From the NCBI GenBank assembly GCA_041402045.1, contig JAWKSZ010000005.1, positions 1 to 64,000 of the forward strand: a stretch of 64,000 nt of DNA. Reading direction: 5' to 3'. Both the position numbers and the translations under genes were made by a program. Origin of the DNA: JAGQRJ01 sp041402045 (GTDB lineage: Bacteria > Planctomycetota > J058). Shown one piece after another: positions 1-8,290 of the stretch. Each line of letters starts with the position of its first letter. The stretch's first letter is position 1. The notes beneath the pieces are model-generated. The model ran no database searches, was not told the origin of the DNA, and saw only the letters and a program-made list of their open reading frames with translations.

Positions 1-430
1 TTCTGGCGCCTGGGGGCGTGTCGATAGCTTCCCGGCGGAGAGGGAGTCGCCGGTGCGCTGCGGTGGAGAGCTTGTGGGCAGGCAGCCAGAGCGAGCGGAG
101 GGCCCCCTCACAGCCCGGAGCGAGCGGCGGCGTCGGCTGTCCACAAGCTCTCCACCGCACGGCTTGCGCGGAGCCCCACGGCTGCGGGTCCCGGCCGCTG
201 TGCCGTCTGGGTGGGTACGGCTCGCGCCCCGCAGGCCGGGGCCCGCAGCCGCCCCGCCGGAACCATCTCCAAGACTGGCGAGCCTGGAGCTGAGTCTCAG
301 GCGCTCGCCAGTCCCTCAGGTCTCCTCGGCTTCGCGGCGACGAATCGAATTGTGAAACAGCGTCGAGTCGAGCTTTGCCACTCGAACCCTGCGAAGCGAG
401 TTTCGCGCTTGACCTGGAGGAGTCGGGTCA
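1..430. other. Non-coding stretch with two inverted repeats
   Basis: I see no convincing gene here; the open frames are arginine/proline-rich GC artefacts. It holds a perfect 19-base inverted repeat (59-77 with 141-159, 63-base spacer) and a perfect 11-base inverted repeat (273-283 with 303-313, 19-base spacer). Between the arms of the first there are two related copies of a 'gagcgagcgg' motif. Position just before a transposase remnant suggests mobile-element debris. Confidence 0.5.
59..159. repeat. 19-bp perfect inverted repeat
   Basis: Bases 59-77 and 141-159 are exact reverse complements. The arms could form a long RNA hairpin or be the ends of a small mobile element. No terminator-like T run follows. 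Confidence 0.7.
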
Positions 431-748
431 CGCAAGGTACTCGAGGAGGCCGGGGTCACGATCCTGCGCACGCCGCCGAGGACGCCGAACACGAACGCCT
501 TCGCCGAGCGCTTCGTGCGCTCGATCAAGGAGGAGTGCCTCAGCAAGCTGATCACGCTGGGCGAGGCTCACCTGCGTCGCGCGATCCGAGAGTTTGTCGA
601 GCACTATCACGCCGAGCGCAACCACCAGGGCCTCGGGAATCGCCAGATCGCTCCGGCCCCTGGGGTCGGCTCCCGCGAGGGCGAAATCGTCGTCGACGAG
701 CGCCTCGGCGGCCTGCTCCGCCACTACCGCCGCCGTCCGACTGCCTGA
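431..748 (+). pseudogene. Transposase C-terminal fragment (rve/integrase type)
   Basis: The frame from 431 reads as the C-terminal end of a DDE integrase-type transposase: TPNTNAFAERF, then a segment around 'SIKEECL', then 'YHAERNHQGLG', the usual end of the catalytic core with the last acidic residue in 'FAERF'. An in-frame stop at 410-412 and absence of the upstream catalytic aspartates show that the N-terminal two thirds are missing. A GTG at 515 could start only a 77-residue stub. It is a dead remnant, consistent with the mobile-element patch that follows. Confidence 0.75.
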
Positions 749-944
749 ATTCACGACTCCTGCCTCGACTTCGCCGGGGTCACGGTGTGTACTCGGGGAA
801 GCGAGGTTCTCTCGAGGGGCGAGCGGCGCCTTGACCGGGGTGTTTGGCGGCGGCGATGCTGGGGCGGGAGCCTTCAAATCTGCCTCGGTTTACCAATGGG
901 ACCCTTCGGGATCCCGGCCCACACTTCGCCCTTTGAGACTCGGC

Positions 945-1325
945 TCATGGATCTTCCGGCTTGGTGGGCTCCCGATCGGTCAACTGACTTGCCGCACGCA
1001 CAGAGGCAACGATTTGGTCAATCCAGTGCTCAAAGCAGCTTCCCTCATGCCTCTTTGTGGAGTCAAAGGTGAACTCGGAGAGAGCCTCACGGTCAGGCGT
1101 CTCCAGGGTTCCGAAGGCCCATGTCTGGTCCCAATCTTCTACCAGCTTGAGAGTGAGTGTCTCGCCTCTGCCCAGCGGCACGATTGGGAGCTCGATCTCA
1201 GTCGTCCACCGGTCTCGGTTCGGGATCCGTCCAAGGGAGTAGCCAACGCGCCTCAGATCGCGTTCAAGGAGCCCGCGGAGTCGACTATCGTCGATTGGAG
1301 GAAACCCAGTTTCGCTTGGCATCAT
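945..1325 (-). CDS. Hypothetical protein, 126 aa
   Basis: ATG start at 1325. The protein has a balanced composition unlike the shadow frames around it, with alternating hydrophobic strands ('TEIELPIVPLG', 'LTLKLVEDWDQTWAFG') and a C-terminal helix containing 'HWIDQIVASVRAA'. I do not recognise the family; there is no signal peptide or membrane segment. Its DNA is visibly less GC-rich than the core genes, and it sits between two transposase regions, so acquisition by transfer is likely. No neighbour shares its strand closely enough to suggest an operon; 749-944 and 1326-1507 hold nothing I can name. Confidence 0.55.
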   Translation of the reverse strand: MMPSETGFPPIDDSRLRGLLERDLRRVGYSLGRIPNRDRWTTEIELPIVPLGRGETLTLKLVEDWDQTWAFGTLETPDREALSEFTFDSTKRHEGSCFEHWIDQIVASVRAASQLTDREPTKPEDP

Positions 1326-1507
1326 TCCTTCCTTGCGAGTCTAGGCACGAAGCCCTTCTTGCGCGCAGTTCTAGCGTCGATCTTGAAGTGTGTGAAGATT
1401 GTCCGCCCAGAGATGTCCGTGACGGTCAACTTTCCACCTCCGCCCTCGAGCCTTTCGAAGAACTGGTGTAGTCCGCCACAAATTCCCGGACAGACTTGGA
1501 CGCTAGG

Positions 1508-2723
1508 TCATAGAGAAACCTCCCTCCTCCGGATCGACAAGAGGTCACGCTCGACGAGAGCGCGACGAATGACTCTTCGGCCGAGCGCGGCCTCGGCTGC
1601 ATGGCTCAGCGCAGCGCGGACGCTCTCGCCGCGCGCGAGGGCCTTCTCGCGCTCCACCTCGGCGTAGAAGTCCACGCGCTGCGCGGCGCCAAGCACTGGC
1701 CTCTGAGCCCAGCGCTCGGCGGGGGTGGGGCCCGCCGCCCCCCAGGGCCTGCCGGTCTCGTTGCGCTGGCGGCGGCACGCCGCGAGCAGCTCCGGCGCGG
1801 GGGTCGCCGGTTGGCGGCGCTGGAGGTGGGCCAGGTCGCGCTTGATCCAGGCGTTGCTGGCCTCCAGCGCGCCGTTGAATTCAGGGCAGTAGCCGGGGCT
1901 GTAGAGCAGCGCGACGCCCTCATGCGCGCAGAGGTCCTTGACCTCCTCCGCGACGAAGCCTGGGCCGTTGTCCGCCTTGAGCACCAGCGGCGGGCCGTGG
2001 CGCCGAAACAGGGCCTCGAGGGTCGCCACGACGCCCGAGGCCAGCTCACCCCGCGCGGGCTCGAGGGCGAGGCACAGGTGCGCCGCGAGGTCGCGCACGA
2101 CGAGCGCCTTGCGCACCGGGATCACCGCCTCGACCACGGTGAAGTCCATGGCCCACACCGTCCCGGGCACGTGCCACGTGAGGACCTCGCGCTGGGCCTT
2201 GGGGCGGGTCGCGCAGGCCTCGTGGTAGGCGCGGTAGCGGGCGAGGAGCTCGCGCAGCTCACGACGGGAGACGCCGCGGCAGGCGGCCTGGAGCCGCGGC
2301 AGGCCCACGTGCGGACCCAGCTCCGCGATCCGCGCGAGCGCGGCGTCGCGATCACGGCGACGGCCCCGCGCAGGGCGGCGGCCAAGGGCGACGACGCGCG
2401 CCCCCTCGAGGCCCGCCCAGGCCTGGAGCGCGCTGCGCGAGACGCCGAGGACCCGCGCGCCCTGGCGCAGGCTGAGGCCGCGCTCCCGGACGAGGCGGGC
2501 CGCCCGGCGGCGGGCGCGGCGCTCGCAGAGGCGCAGCTCCTTCTGGCCCGGGAGCCCCCGCCGGGGCCGGTCCGCGTAGCGCCTGCGCGCGTCGACGACC
2601 TCGACGACCTCGGCGACCTGCGCTGGCTCTAGCGGCGCTTGCGCTCCGCCTTGCGCTGCGCGCGCTCCGCGCGGCGGCGCGCTGCGCGGCTCGGGTGCCC
2701 GCCCTGCGCGGGCGCTTTTTTTT
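1508..2723 (-). CDS. Transposase OrfB, DDE catalytic part (made by -1 frameshift)
   Basis: This frame carries the rve-type catalytic core: first aspartate in 'VWAMDFTVVE', second in 'LVLKADNGPGF', glutamate in 'EFNGALEASNAW'. Upstream is a helix-turn-helix segment ('LSLRQGARVLGVSRSALQAW') typical of the OrfB N-terminus. No ATG, GTG or TTG lies in a sensible place at the head of the frame, so I take it to be translated as a fusion with OrfA by slippage at 2716-2723; the start given is that site. The catalytic triad is complete, so the enzyme may still be active. It would cut and join the element's ends in the cytoplasm. Confidence 0.7.
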
Positions 2724-3075
2724 GGCCGCGCCCCGGGAGGGCGAGGGCGAGCTCCTCGCGCACCCGGCTCGCCTCGAGCTCGAGGCTCAGCTCGGCGACC
2801 TGGGCCTCGAGCTCGGCGACGCGGGTCGTCTCGGGGCTCGGCGAGGGGGCCGCCGGGCGGCCGATCGGCTTGGGGGCCAGGTCGGCCATGGCCGTCTCCA
2901 GCACCTGGCGGCGCAGTACGTGGAAGCGCGCCTCCCCGATCCCCAGCCGCGCGCAGGCCTCCTTGATCGTGATCTGCCCCGCCACCGTCTCCAGCACCGC
3001 GCGCAGCCGCTCGCGGGCGAAGTCGCTGCCCTCGATCGTGTCCACCAGGTCCGGTCCCTTGGGCGGTCGGGCCAT
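2629..3075 (-). CDS. Transposase OrfA, helix-turn-helix DNA-binding subunit
   Basis: 148 residues from ATG at 3075. The middle has a helix-turn-helix pattern ('ITIKEACARLGIGEARFHVL'), followed by a coiled-coil stretch ('VAELEAQVAELSLELE') that could mediate dimerisation, and a very basic tail. The slippery A8 run lies in the codons for 'GQKKAPA', and the 0-frame continues to a TAG at 2629-2631. OrfA alone would bind element ends and may repress transposition, while the frameshifted OrfAB would be the transposase; that division of labour is known for IS3-like elements and inferred here. Confidence 0.7.
   Translation of the reverse strand: MARPPKGPDLVDTIEGSDFARERLRAVLETVAGQITIKEACARLGIGEARFHVLRRQVLETAMADLAPKPIGRPAAPSPSPETTRVAELEAQVAELSLELEASRVREELALALPGRGQKKAPAQGGHPSRAARRRAERAQRKAERKRR
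2713..2726 (-). other. A8 programmed -1 frameshift site
   Basis: On the minus strand the 0-frame codons read CAA AAA AAA GCG. The heptamer A AAA AAA permits both tRNAs to slip back one base, giving CCA AAA AAA AGC, which is the OrfB frame. Eight A residues in a row are exceptional in DNA this GC-rich. Confidence 0.65.
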
Positions 3076-3276
3076 GCGCGCGCTCCTTGGTCGGCTGGGC
3101 GGTCACGCTACGGCCCTCCACCGACAGCGGCGCCGCGGCGTCTGGGGGTGAGGAAGGCAGGCTTCGAAGGAGGGCATGCAGCCGTCGTAGCGGGACGGCG
3201 CACTCCAGCGCAAGCCGCGGTCGGGGCGGACGCTCGGGGTGGGCGAGGGCGCTGCTCGCCCTCCCCGAGCAGGCGC

Positions 3277-3516
3277 TCAGCGCTCCCAGCACTTGCAGCG
3301 CTCGCCCTCCCCGAGCAGCACGCGCAAGGCGAGCCGCCCGTCTGCCGCCACCAGTTGCAGGAGCGCGCGGGTGAGCCGGGAGAGGCGGCCACGGCCGCTC
3401 TCCCACTCCGCCACCGTCGTCGGGTGTGCCCCGATCGCGCGCGCGAAGGCGCGCTGCGAGAGCCGCGTCGCTGCGCGGGCGCGCCAGGCCAGCTCGGAGT
3501 CCTTGACGAGGCTCAC
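3277..3516 (-). CDS. Small XRE/Cro-type helix-turn-helix protein
   Basis: 79 residues from a GTG at 3516 whose GTGA overlaps the stop of the preceding gene. The fold is a single Cro/C1-type helix-turn-helix: 'LSQRAFARAIGAHPTTVAEW' is the recognition core, followed by 'ESGRGRLSRLTRALLQLV'. The short Cys-containing tail ('GERCKCWER') has no obvious role. As last gene of the transposase unit it may regulate the unit's own promoter or mark target sites. Just after the stop, the 19 bases encoding part of 'LLGEGE' are repeated (3254-3272 and 3299-3317), a small local duplication. Confidence 0.65.
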   Translation of the reverse strand: MSLVKDSELAWRARAATRLSQRAFARAIGAHPTTVAEWESGRGRLSRLTRALLQLVAADGRLALRVLLGEGERCKCWER

Positions 3517-4043
3517 GAGGCCTCCCGCGCGGCGTCGGTCGCTGCCTCGCCGTCCGGGGCCTGCAGCTTCTCGGCGAGCTTCCTCGCGCGGACCGTCGGC
3601 TTGCGCGGTCCGCGCTTGCCCTTGGACCGCGCCTGCTTGCGCGCCTTCTTGCGCTCCTTGTCCGTCGGCGACGCCGGGACCTTGATCGCGCGGCGGGTGA
3701 TCCGCACCAGCGCGTGGGCCCGCCGCAGCTCGCGCTCCAGCTCCTGGTAGCGCGCCTGCAGCTCCTCGAGGGCCCGTGACGGGCTCCGCTCGCGGCGCCG
3801 TCCGCCCCGCGGTCGGGGCTCCAGCGCCCCGACCAGGCCCTCGACCGCGCGGGCCTCGAGGGTGTAGTAGCGCTGGACCGACAGGCCCAGCGCTGTGCTG
3901 GCCTCCTGCGGTGTGCGCAGTCCGGCCAGGACCTCGAGCACCACGGTCCCGAGCTGTCGGGCCCGCGCGCTCGGACCCGGCTTGGCCGGGGCCGGCGAGG
4001 TGGGCTCCGACGCGGACTCGTCGGGCGTCTGCGGCGCGCTCAC
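3513..4043 (-). CDS. Transposon accessory protein with HTH and coiled coil
   Basis: 176 residues from a GTG at 4043 that overlaps the transposase stop by GTGA. Residues about 30-70 look like a helix-turn-helix ('RTPQEASTALGLSVQRYYTL'); a coiled coil follows ('LEELQARYQELERELRRAH'), then a long Lys/Arg-rich tail. These suggest a DNA-binding partner of the upstream transposase, coupled to it in stoichiometry. I do not recognise a named family. The N-terminal 30 residues are Pro/Ser/Ala-rich and probably disordered. Confidence 0.6.
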   Translation of the reverse strand: MSAPQTPDESASEPTSPAPAKPGPSARARQLGTVVLEVLAGLRTPQEASTALGLSVQRYYTLEARAVEGLVGALEPRPRGGRRRERSPSRALEELQARYQELERELRRAHALVRITRRAIKVPASPTDKERKKARKQARSKGKRGPRKPTVRARKLAEKLQAPDGEAATDAAREAS

Positions 4044-5440
4044 TCCGCCCCCCAGTCCAGGTCGGCCAGGGCGTCGATCGGGCTCGTGCCGGGGGCCTGC
4101 TCTCCCGCACCCTCGACCGCCGGGTGGTCGTCGGGCTCGGGCCCTGGCGCCTGCGGCGCGGGGAGGGCGGCTACCTCGCCCGGTGCTGCGCGTTTGCCGG
4201 TCGCCCGAAGGTCGACCGCCTCGCGCACCCCGTCGTCGCGCACGAGCACGACCTGCTCGCCCTCGGCGTGGAGCGAGATCCCCACGTCGCCCACCTTGCC
4301 CGTCAGGTAGAACGGCTTGCGCGGGAGCCCGTGCTGCGCGAGCTCGAGGGCGTTGTGGGCCACTCGCTCGGCGAGGGTGCCCTTGACCTCCTTCGCCGCC
4401 GCGAAGTAGCGGTCGGCGGGGACGAGGCCCTCGATCCCTTGGTGCGTGCGGTGGAAGTTGTAGTGGTCGACGTAGTGCCCGAGGCGCTTGCGGGCGTCCT
4501 CGAGGTCGAGGAACACCGCGCCCTCCAGGCACTCGCGCCACAGCGTGCCCCAGAAGCGCTCGATCTTGCCCAGGGTCTGCGGTCGCCGTGGACGGGCCAC
4601 GACCTGCTTGATCCCTCGGCGCTCGCAGAGCTTGCTGAAGGCGCTCTTGCCGCGCCAGGTCACGTACTGCGCCCCGTTGTCGGTGAGCACCTCGCCGGGC
4701 GCGCCGTAGCTCGCGATCGCCGCCTCGAAGGTCTCGCGCACCAGGGCGCCTGAGGCCGTCGCGTGCAGCCCGTAGCCCACGAGGAACCGGCTGTAGTCGT
4801 CCATGTAGGCCACGAGGTGCACGCGGCGGTTTTGACGCTTGAGCACGAAGGTGAACAGGTCGGTCTGCCACAGCTCGTTGGGCTTCGCGCGCTCGAAGCG
4901 TCGCGGCTTGTCCGGGTGTCGTCGCGGGGGGACGTCGACGACCTCGTAGCCCGCCTCCACGAGCACGCGCCCGATCGTCTTCGGGCTCGTGGACAGCCCC
5001 TCGCTGCGCACGAGGACGTCGTGGATCCGCTGCTCGCCCCAGTCGGGGTGGGCCTGCTTGAGCATGAGGATCGCGCGCTTGGCGGCCTCGCTCAGCCTGG
5101 ACCCCGAGCGCGGTCGAGGTCGGTCCTCGAGCCCCGCCGGCCCCTCCTCCTCGAAGCGCTTCTTCCACGCGTAGAGGCTGTGCTTGCTGACCCCGACCAG
5201 GGCGCCGAAGTCCTTGGCCGGGAGCGCCGAGCGCAGCCACGTGTCGAGGATCAGCAGCCGCTCCTCGGTCGAGAAGGTGCGCTTGGTCCCGCTCCGCTTC
5301 TGCCGTGAATTGCCCGCCCGGGTCCCTACGCCGCTCAGGGGGGGCCTGGAGAGCAGCGGCTGCGCCTCCTCCTCGTCCTCCAGGAACACCACCGGGTCCT
5401 GGTCCTCGACCCCCTCGAACTCTTCCGCCTGCTCCGTCAT
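4040..5440 (-). CDS. DDE transposase, IS481-like integrase core with C-terminal extension
   Basis: 466 residues, ATG at 5440 preceded by a GGTGGAGG ribosome site. An acidic N-terminus is followed by a helix-turn-helix (about 55-100, 'VSKHSLYAWKKRFEEEG'), an HTH_29-like link, then the rve core with D194 ('WQTDLF'), D254 ('LTDNGAQY') and E294 ('GKIERFWG'). 'HYNFHRTHQGIEG' closes the core. About 100 further residues follow, longer than in minimal IS481 transposases, probably a beta-barrel and a flexible Pro/Ala tail. The catalytic triad is intact. The stop overlaps the next gene's GTG. Confidence 0.85.
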   Translation of the reverse strand: MTEQAEEFEGVEDQDPVVFLEDEEEAQPLLSRPPLSGVGTRAGNSRQKRSGTKRTFSTEERLLILDTWLRSALPAKDFGALVGVSKHSLYAWKKRFEEEGPAGLEDRPRPRSGSRLSEAAKRAILMLKQAHPDWGEQRIHDVLVRSEGLSTSPKTIGRVLVEAGYEVVDVPPRRHPDKPRRFERAKPNELWQTDLFTFVLKRQNRRVHLVAYMDDYSRFLVGYGLHATASGALVRETFEAAIASYGAPGEVLTDNGAQYVTWRGKSAFSKLCERRGIKQVVARPRRPQTLGKIERFWGTLWRECLEGAVFLDLEDARKRLGHYVDHYNFHRTHQGIEGLVPADRYFAAAKEVKGTLAERVAHNALELAQHGLPRKPFYLTGKVGDVGISLHAEGEQVVLVRDDGVREAVDLRATGKRAAPGEVAALPAPQAPGPEPDDHPAVEGAGEQAPGTSPIDALADLDWGAE

Positions 5441-5525
5441 GAAACCTCCACCGGGGCGCTGCCCCGAGCTGTGGAGGAGGCGATTTCTCTACCCCTTTAC
5501 GCCCATTGCCGGTCTGGAGATTTGG

Positions 5526-6077
5526 TCAGGAGGACAGCGGCGCGACGCCGGAGCGCGCCACGAGGTGCCCCGAGGTGTCGACGCCGAGCCCGCGCCCGTA
5601 GCGGGCGACGAGGTCGGCCGGTCCGCCAGGCTGGGCCGGGCGATCCGGAGCGAGGGTCGCGAGGCCGTCTCGGCTCGCGGCGAGCATCTCGAGCACGAGC
5701 CCCTGCGGCGGGTCGTCGGTCTCGCGCACGTTGGGCACGGGGTCCGGCGCCTGCATGGCGGGGTTCTCGACGGCCGCGGTCACACAGAGGCCGGCCACCG
5801 GTCCCTCGCACACGTTGAGGTGCAGGCCCCCGGTCTCGCCCGCGCTAGGGCTCGAGGCCTGATCGACGACCTGGACCTCGTCGAAGGTGAAGCGCCGAGT
5901 GACGCTCGTGGAGACGGTCCACACCAGGGTGTCGGTGGTGCCGCCGCCGTTGATCTGGGACCAGGCGCCGCCGTTGGTGCGCGCCCACCAGTTCGTGGCG
6001 CTGCTGGCCACCAGGGTCAGGGTTTGGCCCGCTCGCACCGCGAGGGGCTGGGACACGGAGGGGTTCTCGATCGTCAT
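5526..6077 (-). CDS. Hypothetical protein, 183 aa
   Basis: I chose the ATG at 6077 because a GGAGA ribosome site lies upstream and the protein begins sensibly ('MTIENPSVSQPLAV'). The N-terminal half is strand-rich with 'GQTLTLVASSATNWWAR' and 'FTFDEVQVVD', like a small beta-sandwich; the C-terminal half is Pro/Ala-rich. No signal peptide or known family is seen. Its 3' end abuts the transposase unit, so the C-terminus may have been cut and given a new stop by insertion. Confidence 0.45.
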   Translation of the reverse strand: MTIENPSVSQPLAVRAGQTLTLVASSATNWWARTNGGAWSQINGGGTTDTLVWTVSTSVTRRFTFDEVQVVDQASSPSAGETGGLHLNVCEGPVAGLCVTAAVENPAMQAPDPVPNVRETDDPPQGLVLEMLAASRDGLATLAPDRPAQPGGPADLVARYGRGLGVDTSGHLVARSGVAPLSS

Positions 6078-6359
6078 GCCAATCTCCAGTCGCCGCGGGT
6101 CGAGGCGAGGGGCGCGCGCAGACAGGCACGCGCCCCTCACTCACTCGAATCAAACGGCAATCACCAATCCACGTCCGAGTCCAACCTCGGACAGTGAGGA
6201 TCATGGCCGCGGGCACCTCGAGAGTCTGTGCACGGACCGACGCGAAGACGTGACGGGAGGGCGCTTCAAGCCTCGTGTTCACTGCGCTGGGGGCGCTGGG
6301 CGTGACCTCGCGGAGCCGAGACGTGACCCCGCGCCGCCCCCTGGTGTACAACGGGGGCC

Positions 6360-6719
6360 ATGGAGATCGACCCGACGCGTTACCACCAGATCCGTGAGAA
6401 CCCGTTCCAGGTGGCTGCTGGCTGTGTGCTGGAGCCGCTGGGCGAGGGGACCATGGACTTCATGCACCGGCAGGGCGGCGACGAGGCCACCTTCATTCTC
6501 ATGCTCGGGGCGCAGCGCATGCACCTGGGCAAGGGGCGGCCGATCGAGATCCTCGAGGGGATCTTCCTCAACGAGGACGGGCCGGGCTTTCACGCGACCT
6601 GGGACCACGACCAGCTCATGGGCGAGATCCGCCGGGGGAGCTGGACGATCGTGCCCACCGAGACCGTGCTCGCGGAGTGGACCGAGCGGGTCGAGGCCCG
6701 CATGAACATGACCCGCTGA
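6360..6719 (+). CDS. Conserved-looking hypothetical protein, 119 aa
   Basis: ATG at 6360, with TACAAC at 6347-6352 seven bases upstream and no clear ribosome site, so possibly translated from a leaderless mRNA. The protein is soluble, with mixed strands and helices ('EATFILMLGAQRMHLG', 'GEIRRGSWTIVPTETVLAEW'). I do not recognise the family. It is 50 bases upstream of the cytochrome gene, which has its own promoter, so an operon is not required. Confidence 0.65.
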   Translation: MEIDPTRYHQIRENPFQVAAGCVLEPLGEGTMDFMHRQGGDEATFILMLGAQRMHLGKGRPIEILEGIFLNEDGPGFHATWDHDQLMGEIRRGSWTIVPTETVLAEWTERVEARMNMTR

Positions 6720-6734
6720 TCGCGGGCCCAACGC

Positions 6735-6763
6735 TTGCCAGGCGTGCGCGGGCGGGGTGAACT
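6735..6763 (+). promoter_or_regulatory. Candidate sigma-70 type promoter for the cytochrome gene
   Basis: TTGCCA (6735-6740) and TGAACT (6758-6763) are 17 bases apart, and the ATG at 6770 begins six bases after the -10. Transcription would start at or next to the start codon, giving a leaderless message. Confidence 0.5.
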
Positions 6764-6769
6764 AACCGC

Positions 6770-8281
6770 ATGAGAGCCGTGCTCGCGATCGCCGTCGCCG
6801 CCCTCGCGCAGGCAGGCGCGCAGGACCTACGCCCCTGGCTGGCCCCCGGCATGCGCCGGGGGGAGGTCGAGGCGCAGCTCGAGAACCACCTCGGGGCGCG
6901 GGTGGCCGGCGCCGTCCCCCGGGCGCTGATCGCGGCGGCGGTGGTCGAGCGGCCCGAGCGCTTCGGGGACTCGATCGCCGAGAGCTTCCGGCGCTACGGG
7001 TTCGCCTTCGTCGAGGGGCGCGACACGCCGGCGGGCATGGTCGAGACCCGCGTGCCGGGGCTCGTGTCGTATCAGTTCAACTGCCTCGCCTGCCACGCGG
7101 GGCGCGGGGTGGCGCCGGGGGAGCGCGAGCGCTGGATCGTGGGCGCCACGAACCGGGAGCTCGACTTCGGCGGCTACTACGGCGACGTGTTCGGGACCCT
7201 GGCCGACGCGGTGGACGAGGTCCGCGCGCAGCTCGAGCGCGCCGGGGACCGGCGGCCGTCGCCGCTGCGGGTCGGGCGGCTGGCGAGCTCGCGGCTGCTG
7301 CGCAGCGCGGGGCGCGGGCTGCTGCGCGAGCGCGCGCTGCTCTCGCCGCTGGACGCCGCGACGCTCGTGGCCATGGTCAAGCGCACCGTGGAGCAGGAGC
7401 GCCCGCCGGCGGGGCCGGCGTACGGCCCCGGGCGAACGGTGGTCCTCGCCGCCTACCGCGCGTTCCGCTTCGACCTCCCCCCGGGCGAGTTCGCCCCGGT
7501 CAAGCCGCCGGACCTGTTCGGCGTGCGCGCGCGGGAGACCCTGCTCTGGACGGGCAACGAGACCTACCCCGCGGGCACGTCGGCCGCCGAGCGAATCGCC
7601 AACAACGGCCTGCTCGTGCCCTGGATCCAACTGCACCCGTTCACCGGCGAGCCGGTGCCGGACTGGGTGATCCTCGCGCGCCGCGGGCGCTTCGCCGCCA
7701 TGGGCGAGCTCCTCGCCAAGGCCGCGCCGCCGCCGGCGCCGGCGCCCGAGGGCGCAGAGGCCTGGGCCCGCTTCCGGCGCGGAGGCCAGGTCTTCGCCCA
7801 GACCTGCAGCGAGTGCCACGGGGACTACCGCCACGTGGAGGCCCGGACCCCGGCGGGCGGGCCCGGGCTCCTGGCGCAGGTCGTGGACTACCCGGAGCTG
7901 ATCCTGGACCCCGACGACGTGGGCACCGACCCGCGCTACGCGCGCTCGAGCGACCGAGCGTTCCTCGAGGCCTTCGCCGCCAGCGGGCTGGGCAAGGCGC
8001 GGATCTTCGACGGGCAGCTCACCGGGGGCTACGTCGCCCGGCCGCTGCTCGGGCTCAGGCTGCGCGCGCCCTACCTCCACAACGCCAGCGTCCCCAGCCT
8101 GGAGGCGCTCCTGACCCCGCCGGAGCAGCGGCCCGCGGCGTTCGAGGTGCGCTCGAGCCGCGAGCGCGCGCTGACCCGGGACACCGCGCTCCCGGGCAAC
8201 CGCGCCCAGGGCCACCCCTTCGGCACCGACCTCGACCCCGAGGCCAAGCGCGACCTGATCGAGTTCCTGCGCCGGCTGTAG
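6770..8281 (+). CDS. Di-haem c-type cytochrome, periplasmic
   Basis: 503 residues. A short signal peptide (about 1-18, 'VLAIAVAALAQAGAQ') sends it to the periplasm. Two haem-c motifs are visible: CLACH near residue 106 and CSECH near 347. Between them is a long helical segment, and near the C-terminus 'LRAPYLHNASVPSLEALL' matches the conserved block of RoxA-like/di-haem peroxidase-related cytochromes. The length exceeds a plain cytochrome c peroxidase and is shorter than RoxA. Substrate is unknown: electron transfer or an oxidative enzyme are both possible. The following kinase gene starts 9 bases after the stop. Confidence 0.8.
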   Translation: MRAVLAIAVAALAQAGAQDLRPWLAPGMRRGEVEAQLENHLGARVAGAVPRALIAAAVVERPERFGDSIAESFRRYGFAFVEGRDTPAGMVETRVPGLVSYQFNCLACHAGRGVAPGERERWIVGATNRELDFGGYYGDVFGTLADAVDEVRAQLERAGDRRPSPLRVGRLASSRLLRSAGRGLLRERALLSPLDAATLVAMVKRTVEQERPPAGPAYGPGRTVVLAAYRAFRFDLPPGEFAPVKPPDLFGVRARETLLWTGNETYPAGTSAAERIANNGLLVPWIQLHPFTGEPVPDWVILARRGRFAAMGELLAKAAPPPAPAPEGAEAWARFRRGGQVFAQTCSECHGDYRHVEARTPAGGPGLLAQVVDYPELILDPDDVGTDPRYARSSDRAFLEAFAASGLGKARIFDGQLTGGYVARPLLGLRLRAPYLHNASVPSLEALLTPPEQRPAAFEVRSSRERALTRDTALPGNRAQGHPFGTDLDPEAKRDLIEFLRRL

Positions 8282-8290
8282 ACTGAGCCC

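Larger units (their letters stand above)
1508..3075 (-). mobile_element. Insertion sequence with orfA/orfB frameshift arrangement
   Basis: Two overlapping minus-strand frames encode a helix-turn-helix OrfA and a DDE OrfB joined by an A8 slippery run at 2716-2723. This is the layout of IS3-like elements that make an OrfAB transposase by -1 frameshifting. I could not define both terminal inverted repeats with certainty, so the limits given are those of the genes. A 20-base sequence at 1511-1530 resembles, in inverted orientation, one at 5473-5491 (see findings). Confidence 0.7.
3277..5440 (-). mobile_element. Three-gene transposase unit with GTGA overlaps
   Basis: A DDE transposase, a helix-turn-helix/coiled-coil protein and a small XRE-type protein are arranged head to tail on the minus strand with two successive 4-base GTGA overlaps. 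The tight coupling indicates a single functional unit. Ends are not defined; the limits are those of the genes. Confidence 0.6.

Noticed and set aside
1..355. 91-100-residue ORFs at the window start
   Set aside because: Composition is Arg/Pro/Gly-rich in all frames and they cross the inverted repeat; no start signals.
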